Assembly: GCA_950097015.1 (NCBI GenBank)
Contig: CATNEN010000031.1
Span: forward strand, 1,054,001 to 1,118,000
Length of the DNA stretch: 64,000 nucleotides
Direction of reading: 5' to 3'
Source: Macrostomum hystrix
Taxonomy: Eukaryota > Platyhelminthes > Macrostomidae
Shown: piece after piece, positions 1-12,985 of the stretch
How the letters are laid out: every line of letters begins with the position of its first letter
How positions within the stretch are numbered: the stretch's first letter is position 1
Notes under the pieces: generated by a model
Seen by the model: only the letters and a program-made list of their open reading frames with translations
What the model was told of the DNA's origin: nothing
Database searches by the model: none
Program-made: the position numbers and the translations under genes

Positions 1-1076
1 AAGCTGCAGTCTTTAAGTTAAAGTCTTTCTATCCAATTGCATGACCAGCCAGCGCACAAACCCCCCCTTTTTAAAAGCAAGCTATCTATTCTATGACTCC
101 ATTCGGGGGGTTGGCGTTTGCGCTGAAAGTCTCATATGTACATTCTCTATGTACATTTGCTCCGCCCAGACAAATTGCGGGCCGCGTGCACGCGAGAGCT
201 GAGTTTAAGGGCACATTTAAAACGAGAAAAAGAGTTCAAGCGGAGAAGGGTCTCGAGAAAGTGATCTGTCTTGTTCATGCTGGTTCCAAAAAAGGCGCCG
301 TTGCATTATGTAAGCGGCTTACGCATGCAGGGCCAGTTGTTTTAAAATTTCAACAACTAGCACGATAATTCCCCTTGTTAAAACTATTTTTGTATTATTT
401 GAAATATATCATGCTGCTTGATAGTTCTGATCCAGGATTGAAAAGACTAAGAAATTTAACTAGTCGACACATTTTAATAATAAAGTAATATAGTTGTGTT
501 AACAGTCGGGCTTTGTTTTTCATGCAGCTGCATTTTTTGTTGTTGTAAATAAACTACAAAATGTGCTGCCCATGTAGATTACAGTACAGTTAGTAACATT
601 GTTAGCTTCATCGGCTCATGATTCACAATTCATTGTAGGGCCTAGTCAAACAAAGAGGATACCTCTAATAAAGCTCATATAGGATATGGCAGGAGATAAG
701 GGCTTTAAAGAGCAAGAGTGAGACTCATTTCCACTTTCATCTCTATCCCGTGACCTGGCTGGCTGAGCCTAGTGACTGTCTCTGTCGGGCCTCTTACACC
801 GCGTGCAATACAGGCTGTGGCTCGCTGGGCAATAATCAGCTCTATGGACCAGCTGGAAGCGAGTATTGAAATTCAGCCGTAAGCTTCGCATAAAATAGTG
901 CAGCGTGAGCTTACTCATACAGTCAGTCATTGAATTGCAGTCTTGAGGGAAGCTAACATCTTTATTGCATGAGCATTGACATTATCGATGGTAACGCAGA
1001 GGCAAATACTTGCACACACCTTCTCTGCCATACAGGATAATGTAATCGAAAAAGAGGTCAAAACTGTACCTGGAGC
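1..1076. other. Non-coding spacer at left edge
   Basis: I see no exon, RNA gene or transposon that I can support here. A 91-codon open frame at 93-368 has no recognisable domain and no splice context, so it is left out. The only notable sequence is a short GC-rich patch around 180-310. Confidence 0.5.
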
Positions 1077-2517
1077 TTGGAGGTTGATGAGTGACCAAAA
1101 CTACCTGGAGGTTGATGAGTGACCAAAACTACCTGGAGGTTGATGAGTGACCAAAACTACCTGGAGGTTGATGAGTGACCAAAACTACCTGGAGGTTGAT
1201 GAGTGACCAAAACTACCTGGAGGTTGATGAGTGACGAAAACTACCTGGAGGTTGATGAGTGACCAAAACTACCTGGTGGTTGATGAGTGACCAAAACTAC
1301 CTGGAGGTTGATGAGTGACGAAAACTACCTGGAGGTTGATGAGTGACCAAAACTACCTGGAGGTTGATGAGTGACCAAAACTACCTGGAGGTTGATGAGT
1401 GACCAAAACTACCTGGAGGTTGATGAGTGACCAAAACTACCTGGAGGTTGATGAGTGACCAAAACTACCTGGAGGTTGATGAGTGACCAAAACTACCTGG
1501 AGGTTGATGAGTGACGAAAACTACCTGGAGGTTGATGAGTGACCAAAACTACCTGGTGGTTGATGAGTGACCAAAACTACCTGGAGGTTGATGAGTGACG
1601 AAAACTACCTGGAGGTTGATGAGTGACCAAAACTACCTGGAGGTTGATGAGTGACCAAAACTACCTGGAGGTTGATGAGTGACCAAAACTACCTGGAGGT
1701 TGATGAGTGACCAAAACTACCTGGAGGTTGATGAGTGACCAAAACTACCTGGAGGTTGATGAGTGACGAAAACTACCTGGAGGTTGATGAGTGACCAAAA
1801 CTACCTGGTGGTTGATGAGTGACCAAAACTACCTGGAGGTTGATGAGTGACGAAAACTACCTGGAGGTTGATGAGTGACCAAAACTACCTGGAGGTTGAT
1901 GAGTGACGAAAACTACCTGGAGGTTGATGAGTGACGAAAACTACCTGGAGGTTAATGAGTGACCAAAACTACCTGGAGGTTGATGAGTGACGAAAACTAC
2001 CTGGAGGTTGATGAGTGACGAAAACTACCTGGAGGTTGATGAGTGACGAAAACTACCTGGAAGTTGATGAGTGACGAAAACTACCTGGAGGTTGATGAGT
2101 GACGAAAATTACCTGGAGGTTGATGAGTGACCAAAACTACCTGGAGGTTGATGAGTGACGAAAACTACCTGGTGGTTGATGAGTGACCAAAACTACCTGG
2201 AGGTTGATGAGTGACGAAAACTACCTGGAGGTTAATGAGTGACCAAAACTACCTGGAGGTTGATGAGTGACCAAAACTACCTGGAGGTTGATGAGTGACC
2301 AAAACTACCTGGAGGTTGATGAGTGACCAAAACTACCTGGAGGTTGATGAGTGACCAAAACTACCTGGAGGTTGATGAGTGACGAAAACTACCTGGAGGT
2401 TGATGAGTGACGAAAACTACCTGGAAGTTGATGAGTGACGAAAACTACCTGGAGGTTGATGAGTGACGAAAACTACCTGGAGGTTGATGAGTGACCAAAA
2501 CTACCTGGTGGTTGATG
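1077..2517. repeat. 28-bp minisatellite, about 51 copies
   Basis: The unit contains GGTTGATGAGTGACCAAAAC followed by TACCTGGA, repeated head to tail with period 28. Variants fall at fixed sites: GACC versus GACG, and TGGAGG versus TGGTGG. In the first half the variants recur in the same order (five or six C-type units, one G, one C, one TGGTGG unit, one G), which indicates a higher-order repeat of about 9-10 units. The right end decays into TTGATGTGGGATAAAAAG. It lacks spacers, so it is not a CRISPR array. Confidence 0.97.
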
Positions 2518-3568
2518 TGGGATAAAAAGTTGCAGTGTGCCGCAGGCTAAGTTCTGTGTACTTGTGTCTTAATCCACTGAAGCTCCTTGAAAAGCCATAA
2601 CCAAGTTTTAAGAGAGAGGCAAAGATTGCTAGTACTATTTTGGCGCCCAGTTCGATTAGGTGCGCTAAGGTGGATAATATAGTACCCATGCAAATAGCAC
2701 TTGTACTTCACTTACCTGTAATCCGGTATTGGTGCAGGGCGCAGGTAAGCCTTCCCTTCTGAGTAAAGCAACCAGTTTTGGAAGGTGGACAAAAGGGTAA
2801 GAGAGTGCGGTGGCCAAAAAAGATTTGGTAAGAGCTTATACCGGTCGTTGGTTCGCTTGTCACAGCTGCGCTGGACAGCTACCAGATCCCTACTGGCTAT
2901 CGGGAATCGGAGGTAAAGAGGGAAGAATTTAGGCTTAGTAGAAGCGGGGCATAGGACAGCCGGCCGACACTGCAAAGACTTGTGGCGGAATCATAAAAGT
3001 TGCGGGCGTAAATATAGGAGCAGCGGAATGGCTGTTGGAGGATTTCAAAATGTGGGATTAGCATGAGGAGATCGTTGAGAAGGAGGGGCTATCGTGTCGT
3101 GCCTCTTGCCAGAAGCCCTGTTAAACTTTCTATATTTATAAAAGCGAGCGCACGGGACAGAAGACCAGGTGGCATCCACCTCAGCAATTCCCGCCCACTG
3201 GGAGAATCACCCGGGCCAATGGGATCATCAGAACAAGCTACAGCTTGCCGGCTGGGGTGGGCCCGTCTCTTTGTGAAGTGATCTCACCCGTACACTAGAG
3301 GCCTCAAGAAAGAAGACGGATTTAAATCAAGTGTATTTTTTAGGAAACTCATGACTGTAAAATGGCAAGCGATTGAGTGGAATTGAGTGGAACACGAGTT
3401 ATTACAACTTGTAATTATCATTCCCCTGTAGGCAACGCAGAAAATACCGAAAATGATCTCATTACATACCTTACTCCTGAATAAGGTACAATTATTGTGA
3501 TTTTTATTACATTTTAGTTAATTAACCTACACGCCGAAGGAAAATCAAAATACTCAAATATTAAGAGA
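2518..3568. other. Unassigned spacer with TATA-like motif
   Basis: About 1 kb between two minisatellites. The block 2690-3290 is more GC-rich and less repetitive than its surroundings and carries a TATA-like TATATTTATAAAAG near 3130. Short open frames exist on both strands (2712-2975 minus, 3063-3281 plus) but show no domain. It could be an LTR or other mobile-element remnant, or a non-coding transcription unit; nothing in the sequence decides this. Confidence 0.3.
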
Positions 3569-4155
3569 ACACTCACTCAATGAAGGATTGGGAGAAGACT
3601 CACTCACTGATGGGTTGGGAGAACACTCACTTACTGAATGATTAGGAGAACACTCACTCACTGAAGGGTTGGGATAACACTCACTCACTGAAGGGTTGGG
3701 ATAACACTCACTCACTGAAGGATTGGGAGAAGACTCACTCACTGAAGGATTGGGAGAACACTCACTAACTGAAGGATTGGGAGAACACTCACTCACTGAT
3801 GGAATGGTGAGAACACTCACTCACTGATGGATTGGGAGAACACTCACTCACTGATGGATTGGGATAACACTCACTCACTGAAGGATTCGGAGAACACTCA
3901 CTAACTGAAGGATTGGGAGAACACTCACTCACTGAAGGGTTGGGATAACACTCACTCACTGAAGGATTGGGAGAACACTCACTCACTGAAGGATTGGGAG
4001 AACACTCACTCACTGAAGGGTTGGGAGAACACTCACTCACTGAAGGGTTGGGATAACACTCACTCACTGAAGGATTGGGAGAACACTCACTCACTGAAGG
4101 ATTGGGATAACACTCACTCACTGAAGGATTGGGAGAACACTCACTCACTCAAGCA
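3569..4155. repeat. 27-bp minisatellite, about 21 copies
   Basis: The unit is built on AACACTCACTCACTGAAGGA then TTGGGAG, period 27. Because 27 is a multiple of three, the minus strand reads as an open run of the nonapeptide SVSECSPNP. One irregular unit near 3800 (GATGGAATGGTGAG) breaks the frame into two open stretches. I treat the frames as by-products of the repeat, since there is no splice context or non-repeat coding flank. Confidence 0.95.
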
Positions 4156-4793
4156 TTTAAAAGTGCGTGATTGTCATGAGGAGGACGTTGTGGAGAATGT
4201 GGAAGGAGACTATTGTTGCTGTAGGGGTTAAACCCACGGGATTTGCCTTCGCGCTTCGAGTAGGTTAACCGTTGAAGAGAAAATTGAAGATGAAGATAAT
4301 TTTTGTGGTTCATGACCCAGAAAATTCTTTATCTGAAGAATCAATATTGCTTGTTTGATTTTGCAATCTTTTTTAGACTGAGAAAATCGAAGTTCAATAA
4401 AACTTCAAGCCAGGTTTGCGCCACAGTCGTGGGCTCAAACATTTGGTTCTAATCTGAAAGCTGTATCTATTGCCCTGCTAATTAAAATACTGATTCTAGT
4501 TAAATAAAAGAATTTCTCTTTCATCTCATCGAAACTGTGGAACTCGTGGTCAAAATCAATTAAGGGAAAGACTAGAATCACTCCGAAAATAGCAGGATAC
4601 GAAACACGGAGACCTAATCGGCGCAGCAGCTGCTTGGCAACGGGCTGCTGTTCTTCCCACAACTTGTTCCAACTAACTTCCTATGTTTCTCACCGGTTGT
4701 ATTTCTTTACTTTCGGATTTTTCACACGAGAAGTATCTTATTGAGAACATGTACATGTCTCCAGGCGCTATATTTAATATTCTTCTTGTGGAA
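4156..4793. other. Non-coding spacer between two minisatellites
   Basis: No supported feature. A 75-codon minus-strand open frame (4435-4662) has no recognisable domain. Confidence 0.4.
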
Positions 4794-7700
4794 GAGAAGA
4801 GGCATGGGAGAGATGAGGCATGGGAGAGATGAGGCATGGGAGAGATGAGGCATGGGAGAGATGAGGCATGGGAGAGATGAGGCATGGGAGAGATGAGGCA
4901 TGGGAGAGATGAGGCATGGGAGAGATGAGGCATGGGAGAGATGAGGCATGGGAGAGATGAGGCATGGGAGAGATGAGGCATGGGAGAGATGAGGCATGGG
5001 AGAGATGAGGCATGGGAGAGATGAGGCATGGGAGAGATGAGGCATGGGAGAGATGAGGCATGGGAGAGATGAGGCATGGGAGAGATGAGGCATGGGAGAG
5101 ATGAGGCATGGGAGAGATGAGGCATGGGAGAGATGAGGCATGGGAGAGATGAGGCATGGGAGAGATGAGGCATGGGAGAGATGAGGCATGGGAGAGATGA
5201 GGCATGGGAGAGATGAGGCATGGGAGAGATGAGGCATGGGAGAGATGAGGCATGGGAGAGATGAGGCATGGGAGAGATGAGGCATGGGAGAGATGAGGCA
5301 TGGGAGAGATGAGGCATGGGAGAGATGAGGCATGGGAGAGATGAGGCATGGGAGAGATGAGACACGGGGGAGATGAGACATTGTGGGGTAATGAGACATG
5401 GAGAGATGAGACACGGGAGAGATGAGACACGGGGGAGATGAGACATTGTGGGGTAATGAGACATGGAGAGATAAGACACGGGAGAGATGAGACACGGGGG
5501 AGATGAGACACGGGAGAGATGAGACACGGGGGAGATGAGACACGGGAGAGATGAGACACGGGAGAGATGAGATACGGGGGAGATAAGACACGGGAGAGAT
5601 GAGACACGGGAGAGATGAGACATTGTGGGGTAATGAGACATGGAGAGATGAGACACGGGAGAGATGAGACACGGGAGAGATGAGACACGGGAGAGATGAG
5701 ACACGGGAGAGATGAGACACGGGAGAGATGAGACACGGGAGAGATGAGACACGGGAGAGATGAGACACGGGAGAGATGAGACACGGGAGAGATGAGACAC
5801 GGGAGAGATGAGACACGGGAGAGATGAGACACGGGAGAGATGAGACACGGGAGAGATGAGACACGGGAGAGATGAGACACGGGAGAGATGAGACACGGGA
5901 GAGATGAGACACGGGAGAGATGAGACACGGGAGAGATGAGACACGGGAGAGATGAGACACGGGAGAGATGAGACACGGGAGAGATGAGACACGGGAGAGA
6001 TGAGACACGGGAGAGATGAGACACGGGAGAGATGAGACACGGGAGAGATGAGACACGGGAGAGATGAGACACGGGAGAGATGAGACACGGGAGAGATGAG
6101 ACACGGGAGAGATGAGACACGGGAGAGATGAGACACGGGAGAGATGAGACACGGGAGAGATGAGACACGGGAGAGATGAGACACGGGAGAGATGAGACAC
6201 GGGAGAGATGAGACACGGGAGAGATGAGACACGGGAGAGATGAGACACGGGAGAGATGAGACACGGGAGAGATGAGACACGGGAGAGATGAGACACGGGA
6301 GAGATGAGACACGGGAGAGATGAGACACGGGAGAGATGAGACACGGGAGAGATGAGACACGGGAGAGATGAGACACGGGAGAGATGAGACACGGGAGAGA
6401 TGAGACACGGGAGAGATGAGACACGGGAGAGATGAGACACGGGAGAGATGAGACACGGGAGAGATGAGACACGGGAGAGATGAGACACGGGAGAGATGAG
6501 ACACGGGAGAGATGAGACACGGGAGAGATGAGACACGGGAGAGATGAGACACGGGAGAGATGAGACACGGGAGAGATGAGACACGGGAGAGATGAGACAC
6601 GGGAGAGATGAGACACGGGAGAGATGAGACACGGGAGAGATGAGACACGGGAGAGATGAGACACGGGAAAGATGAGACACGAGAGAGATGAGACACGGGA
6701 GAGATGAGACACGGGAGAGATGAGACACGGGAGAGATGAGACACGGGAGAGATGAGACACGGGAGAGATGAGACACGGGAGAGATGAGACACGGGAGAGA
6801 TGAGACACGGGAGAGATGAGACACGGGAGAGATGAGACACGGGAGAGATGAGACACGGGAGAGATGAGACACGGGAGAGATGAGACACGGGAGAGATGAG
6901 ACACGGGAGAGATGAGACACGGGAGAGATGAGACACGGGAGAGATGAGACACGGGAAAGATGAGACACGAGAGAGATGAGACACGGGAGAGATAAGACAC
7001 GGGAGAGATGAGACATGGAGAGATGAGACACGGGAGAGATGAGACACGGGAGAGATGAGACATGGAGAGATGAGACACGGGAGAGATGAGACACGGGAGA
7101 GATGAGACACGGGAGAGATGAGACACGGGAGAGATGAGACACGGGAGAGATGAGACACGGGAGAGATGAGACATGGAGAGATGAGACACGGGAGAGATGA
7201 GACACGGGAGAGATGAGACACGGGAGAGATGAGACATGGAGAGATGAGACACGGGAGAGATGAGACACGGGAGAGATGAGACACGGGAGAGATGAGACAC
7301 GGGAGAGATGAGACACGGGAGAGATGAGACACGGGAGAGATGAGACACGGGAGAGATGAGACACGGGAGAGATGAGACACGGGAGAGATGAGACACGGGA
7401 GAGATGAGACACGGGAGAGATGAGACACGGGAGAGATGAGACACGGGAGAGATGAGGCACGGGAGAGATGAGACACGGGAGAGATGAGACACGGGAGAGA
7501 TGAGACACGGGAGAGATGAGACACGGGAGAGATGAGACACGGGAGAGATGAGACACGGGAGAGATGAGACACGGGAGAGATGAGACACGGGAGAGATGAG
7601 ACACGGGAGAGATGAGACACGGGAGAGATGAGACACGGGAGAGATGAGACACGGGAGAGATGAGACACGGGAGAGATGAGACACGGGAGAGATGAGACAC

Positions 7701-10700
7701 GGGAGAGATGAGACACGGGAGAGATGAGACACGGGAGAGATGAGACACGGGAGAGATGAGACACGGGAGAGATGAGACACGGGAGAGATGAGACACGGGA
7801 GAGATGAGACACGGGAGAGATGAGACACGGGAGAGATGAGACACGGGAGAGATGAGACATGGAGAGATAAGACACGGGAGAGATGAGACACGGGAGAGAT
7901 GAGACACGGGAGAGATGAGACACGGGAGAGATGAGACGCGGGAGAGATGAGACACGGGAGAGATGAGACGCGGGAGAGATGAGACACGGGAGAGATGAGG
8001 CGCGGGAGAGATGAGACACGGGAGAGATGAGACGCGGGAGAGATGAGACACGGGAGAGATGAGACACGGGAGAGATGAGACACGGGAGAGATGAGACACG
8101 GGAGAGATGAGACATGGAGAGATGAGACACGGGAGAGATGAGGCGCGGGAGAGATGAGACATGGAGAGATGAGACACGGGAGAGATGAGACACGGGAGAG
8201 ATGAGACATGGAGAGATGAGACACGGGAGAGATGAGACACGGGAGAGATGAGACACGGGAGAGATGAGACACGGGAGAGATGAGACACGGGAGAGATGAG
8301 ACACGGGAGAGATGAGGCACGGGAGAGATGAGACACGGGAGAGATGAGACACGGGAGAGATGAGACACGGGAGAGATGAGACACGGGAGAGATGAGACAC
8401 GGGAGAGATGAGACGCGGGAGAGATGAGACACGGGAGAGATGAGACACGGGAGAGATGAGACACGGGAGAGATGAGACACGGGAGAGATGAGACACGGGA
8501 GAGATGAGACACGGGAGAGATGAGACACGGGAGAAATGAGACACGGGAGAGATGAGACACGGGAGAGATGAGACACGGGAGAGATGAGACACGGGAGAGA
8601 TGAGACACGGGAGAGATGAGACACGGGAGAGATGAGACGCGGGAGAGATGAGACACGGGAGAGATGAGACACGGGAGAGATGAGACGCGGGAGAGATGAG
8701 ACACGGGAGAGATGAGACATAGAGAGATAAGACACGGGAGAGATGAGACACGGGAGAGATGAGACACGGGAGAGATGAGACACGGGAGAGATGAGACGCG
8801 GGAGAGATGAGACACGGGAGAGATGAGACGCGGGAGAGATGAGACACGGGAGAGATGAGACACGGGAGAGATGAGACACGGGAGAGATGAGACACGGGAG
8901 AGATGAGACACGGGAGAGATGAGACACGGGAGAGATGAGACACGGGAGAGATGAGACACGGGAGAGATGAGACACGGGAGAGATGAGACACGGGAGAGAT
9001 GAGACACGGGAGAGATGAGACACGGGAAAGATGAGACACGAGAGAGATGAGACACGGGAGAGATAAGACACGGGAGAGATGAGACATGGAGAGATGAGAC
9101 ACGGGAGAGATGAGACACGGGAGAGATGAGACATGGAGAGATGAGACACGGGAGAGATGAGACACGGGAGAGATGAGACACGGGAGAGATGAGACACGGG
9201 AGAGATGAGACACGGGAGAGATGAGACACGGGAGAGATGAGACATGGAGAGATGAGACACGGGAGAGATGAGACACGGGAGAGATGAGACACGGGAGAGA
9301 TGAGACATGGAGAGATGAGACACGGGAGAGATGAGACACGGGAGAGATGAGACACGGGAGAGATGAGACACGGGAGAGATGAGACACGGGAGAGATGAGA
9401 CACGGGAGAGATGAGACACGGGAGAGATGAGACACGGGAGAGATGAGACACGGGAGAGATGAGACACGGGAGAGATGAGACACGGGAGAGATGAGACACG
9501 GGAGAGATGAGACACGGGAGAGATGAGGCACGGGAGAGATGAGACACGGGAGAGATGAGACACGGGAGAGATGAGACACGGGAGAGATGAGACACGGGAG
9601 AGATGAGACACGGGAGAGATGAGACACGGGAGAGATGAGACACGGGAGAGATGAGACACGGGAGAGATGAGACACGGGAGAGATGAGACACGGGAGAGAT
9701 GAGACACGGGAGAGATGAGACACGGGAGAGATGAGACACGGGAGAGATGAGACACGGGAGAGATGAGACACGGGAGAGATGAGACACGGGAGAGATGAGA
9801 CACGGGAGAGATGAGACACGGGAGAGATGAGACACGGGAGAGATGAGACACGGGAGAGATGAGACACGGGAGAGATGAGACACGGGAGAGATGAGACACG
9901 GGAGAGATGAGACACGGGAGAGATGAGACATGGAGAGATAAGACACGGGAGAGATGAGACACGGGAGAGATGAGACACGGGAGAGATGAGACACGGGAGA
10001 GATGAGACGCGGGAGAGATGAGACACGGGAGAGATGAGACGCGGGAGAGATGAGACACGGGAGAGATGAGGCGCGGGAGAGATGAGACACGGGAGAGATG
10101 AGACGCGGGAGAGATGAGACACGGGAGAGATGAGACACGGGAGAGATGAGACACGGGAGAGATGAGACACGGGAGAGATGAGACATGGAGAGATGAGACA
10201 CGGGAGAGATGAGGCGCGGGAGAGATGAGACATGGAGAGATGAGACACGGGAGAGATGAGACACGGGAGAGATGAGACATGGAGAGATGAGACACGGGAG
10301 AGATGAGACACGGGAGAGATGAGACACGGGAGAGATGAGACACGGGAGAGATGAGACACGGGAGAGATGAGACACGGGAGAGATGAGGCACGGGAGAGAT
10401 GAGACACGGGAGAGATGAGACACGGGAGAGATGAGACACGGGAGAGATGAGACACGGGAGAGATGAGACACGGGAGAGATGAGACGCGGGAGAGATGAGA
10501 CACGGGAGAGATGAGACACGGGAGAGATGAGACACGGGAGAGATGAGACACGGGAGAGATGAGACACGGGAGAGATGAGACACGGGAGAGATGAGACACG
10601 GGAGAAATGAGACACGGGAGAGATGAGACACGGGAGAGATGAGACACGGGAGAGATGAGACACGGGAGAGATGAGACACGGGAGAGATGAGACACGGGAG

Positions 10701-11028
10701 AGATGAGACGCGGGAGAGATGAGACACGGGAGAGATGAGACACGGGAGAGATGAGACGCGGGAGAGATGAGACACGGGAGAGATGAGACATAGAGAGATA
10801 AGACACGGGAGAGATGAGACACGGGAGAGATGAGACACGGGAGAGATGAGACACGGGAGAGATGAGACGCGGGAGAGATGAGACACGGGAGAGATGAGAC
10901 GCGGGAGAGATGAGACACGGGAGAGATGAGGCGCGGGAGAGATGAGACATGGAGAGATGAGACACGGGAGAGATGAGACACGGGAGAGATGAGACATGGA
11001 GAGATGAGACACGGGAGAGATGAGGCAC
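4794..11028. repeat. 6.2-kb minisatellite of a 16-bp unit (about 390 copies)
   Basis: The array opens with a homogeneous block (4794-5365) of GAGGCATGGGAGAGAT. It passes through a mixed zone (5366-5650) that includes GAGACATTGTGGGGTAAT units, then continues as GAGACACGGGAGAGAT to 11028. Diagnostic variants (GGGAAAG, CATGGAGAGATAAG, CATAGAGAGATAAG, GACGCGGG, GAGGCGCGGG) mark internal duplications. Variants at 6953, 7858 and 8718 recur at 9024, 9929 and 10789, each exactly 2,071 bp later. The minus strand has no stop in any of three frames, which yields three overlapping open frames of more than 2,000 codons. These are not genes. Confidence 0.98.
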
Positions 11029-12553
11029 TGTGAAGAAAAATCTCGTCTCTTAGCTTGAGAGTTTTACAGAGTTTTGCTTTCGGTCCAAACTATATTTGTG
11101 GCAGTTAAGAAGACTATTATAACTTTTTCCTATTCAGGAAATCTACGAGTTCGTATGGTATCTTTTGTCAGATCGTGCAAGTGAAGACGACTAGAGAGAA
11201 TTGAAAATAAAATTAATATTATCAGCGAATTTTCGAGTTAATTAATTATTCAGCGAATTAAGCTCGATCGCGTTTCCCAAATGCTGTCTGAATTCTACAG
11301 AAGTAAGAAATATGCGTCAGCAGTAAAATCTATCGAGGAAGGTCATGACCATGAAAGGCAAGCCTGGACAGAGGATAATGCAGCCCTCTGCTAATCGTTT
11401 TTTCCTAGTTTCATGTTTTAGAAAGCACAAACCCCTGCTGTACAATCCCTAATATGTATAGCTATTGTGCTGGCACACTTAAAGCAGATGCATGCACGAA
11501 CGGTCACTTAAGAGAGTTAGCAGTTGGCTGCATCATGAAGCAAATTCGGATCCCGTGTTGAACTGACCTGACTGGTGGGGCACTGCAGACTGCGCTGTAT
11601 ATACTCTGTACGAGTTAGTCAACACGCTTCTGGCTTCCCAGGCAATGCCAGACCTGACCACTTTTGAAATTATACCCGTCGCTGGTGGCATGGGGTGGTC
11701 CCGCTGTATCGAGGCAAGTTCATTTTTTCAGCATTTTTTGTAAATGAAGCGCTATAGTTTTTAGCTGTATTGTATATGCCCAGCAACAAAGATGGGATAA
11801 TTTGCCTATGCACGCGTGCCCCGTACCTAGACGCACCATGTCCATCTCCGCTCAGACTTGACCACTGTGTCAGGTTTTGCATAGTTAAGGATACAGTTGC
11901 GGCAACCAATTAATAAGCGCGTGCCAATTCCAAGTGAAAACTAGCTAGGCCATACCCATCGACTCTCCAAGATTTGGTATCGATGCACTGAATTGATTTC
12001 CCGCCCGGGTCCATCATGTCACTTCTAAGGCTTATAATTGCTTGGCCAGCCAGGGTCATAAGGGGACACATGCTATTGCATGCAGTGCAGCACCTATTGA
12101 TCCAATGTTTAAGGCTGCTATCTTCTCCAATGATGTAACAAGCATCTCTACTGGATGAAAGCACACTATAGCTTGTATGTCTGTCTGTGTTTCTTATCCT
12201 TCTTCAGCCATGCAGCAAAAGTTGGTATAGAATGAATTTCAATGCACTTAAATCAACTCAGCGGTTGAATTGTACTTCATGCAAATAATTTTCACACAGT
12301 TTTCTGTGTTGCAATTGAGTGAATAACTCGGTGGCAGTATAATATGAGGCTTGTCCTCCGTTCAAAATACCACACCGCGAATGTCATTATATGATGACAT
12401 TGCTATCGACCACCGCCTTGAACAGCGCCGCCCTCTAGTATAGCGAACAGGTATAGGGCCTCGGACTGCAGGACTGCAGGACAGGGCGAAAAGGCAGCCC
12501 AGCCTAGCCGAGCCAGCAGCGATGCCGCAAATCTTCGCGGACGTCAGGTGCCA
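11029..12553. other. Non-coding spacer
   Basis: No supported exon or RNA. Two minus-strand open frames (11670-11909, 11910-12164) have no domain resemblance. The right end (12420 on) becomes GC-rich as it enters the LINE relic and may include more of it. Confidence 0.4.
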
Positions 12554-12985
12554 TCAGACCACCGAGGTGATGAACTGCTTACAGCGCGGAAGCTCCGTTA
12601 CATGCCCGTCAGCACATCGGCAATATATTGCGGCACGCAGAGCACGCCGGTCTTCCTCGTGATGACCACCAAGCCGACGCTCGCTGCAACGCCAACCATC
12701 TTGTTTAGCTTGGCCGCCCTCTACGGTCAAGGACAGCAGCGCGAGGTCGTCGGTGTAGCCAAGTAAGCTAAGCCGCCTTTCCAGTTGACGTCGACCCACG
12801 CGTCGTCGCCGCCGGTTTGGAAGAACAGCACCAAGAGTCAAGTCCCAGGACAAACAGAAACGGCGCTGGTGTGTCCCGCTCGAGCACGCCGGATCGGATG
12901 TCTCGAATGAGTCAGACAGGCCGTTCGGCATCATCTGCTCATCCCGTATTTTAGCACAGTCGTACAAAGCCATCAAGAGATGCAC
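12554..12985 (-). pseudogene. Degenerate non-LTR retrotransposon reverse transcriptase fragment
   Basis: Read on the minus strand, one frame gives SGVLERDTPAPFLFVLGLD, which resembles the conserved GVxQGDxLAPxLFxLxLD block of LINE-type reverse transcriptases. A second frame then gives LLGYTDDLALLSLTVEGGQA, resembling the catalytic [FY]ADDxALLS block that follows in such enzymes. The two blocks lie in the expected order but in different frames, and the catalytic box reads YTDD rather than YADD. The upstream residues IHLLMALYDCAKI also fit the segment before the GVxQGD block. The element is therefore a truncated, frameshifted relic. Clade assignment (RTE/CR1-like) is a guess. No target-site duplication or poly-A tail was found. 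Confidence 0.72.

Noticed and set aside
1077-2517. CRISPR-like array
   Set aside because: Head-to-tail repeats without unique spacers, in a eukaryotic genome.
3554-4148. Minus-strand SVSECSPNP repeat proteins
   Set aside because: The 27-bp minisatellite is divisible by three, so open frames follow automatically; the frame is broken by one irregular unit and has no coding flanks.
4673-11028. Three overlapping minus-strand open frames of about 2,100 codons
   Set aside because: They are translations of the 16-bp minisatellite in all three frames. There is no splice context, no non-repeat domain, and the non-repeat ends differ among the frames.
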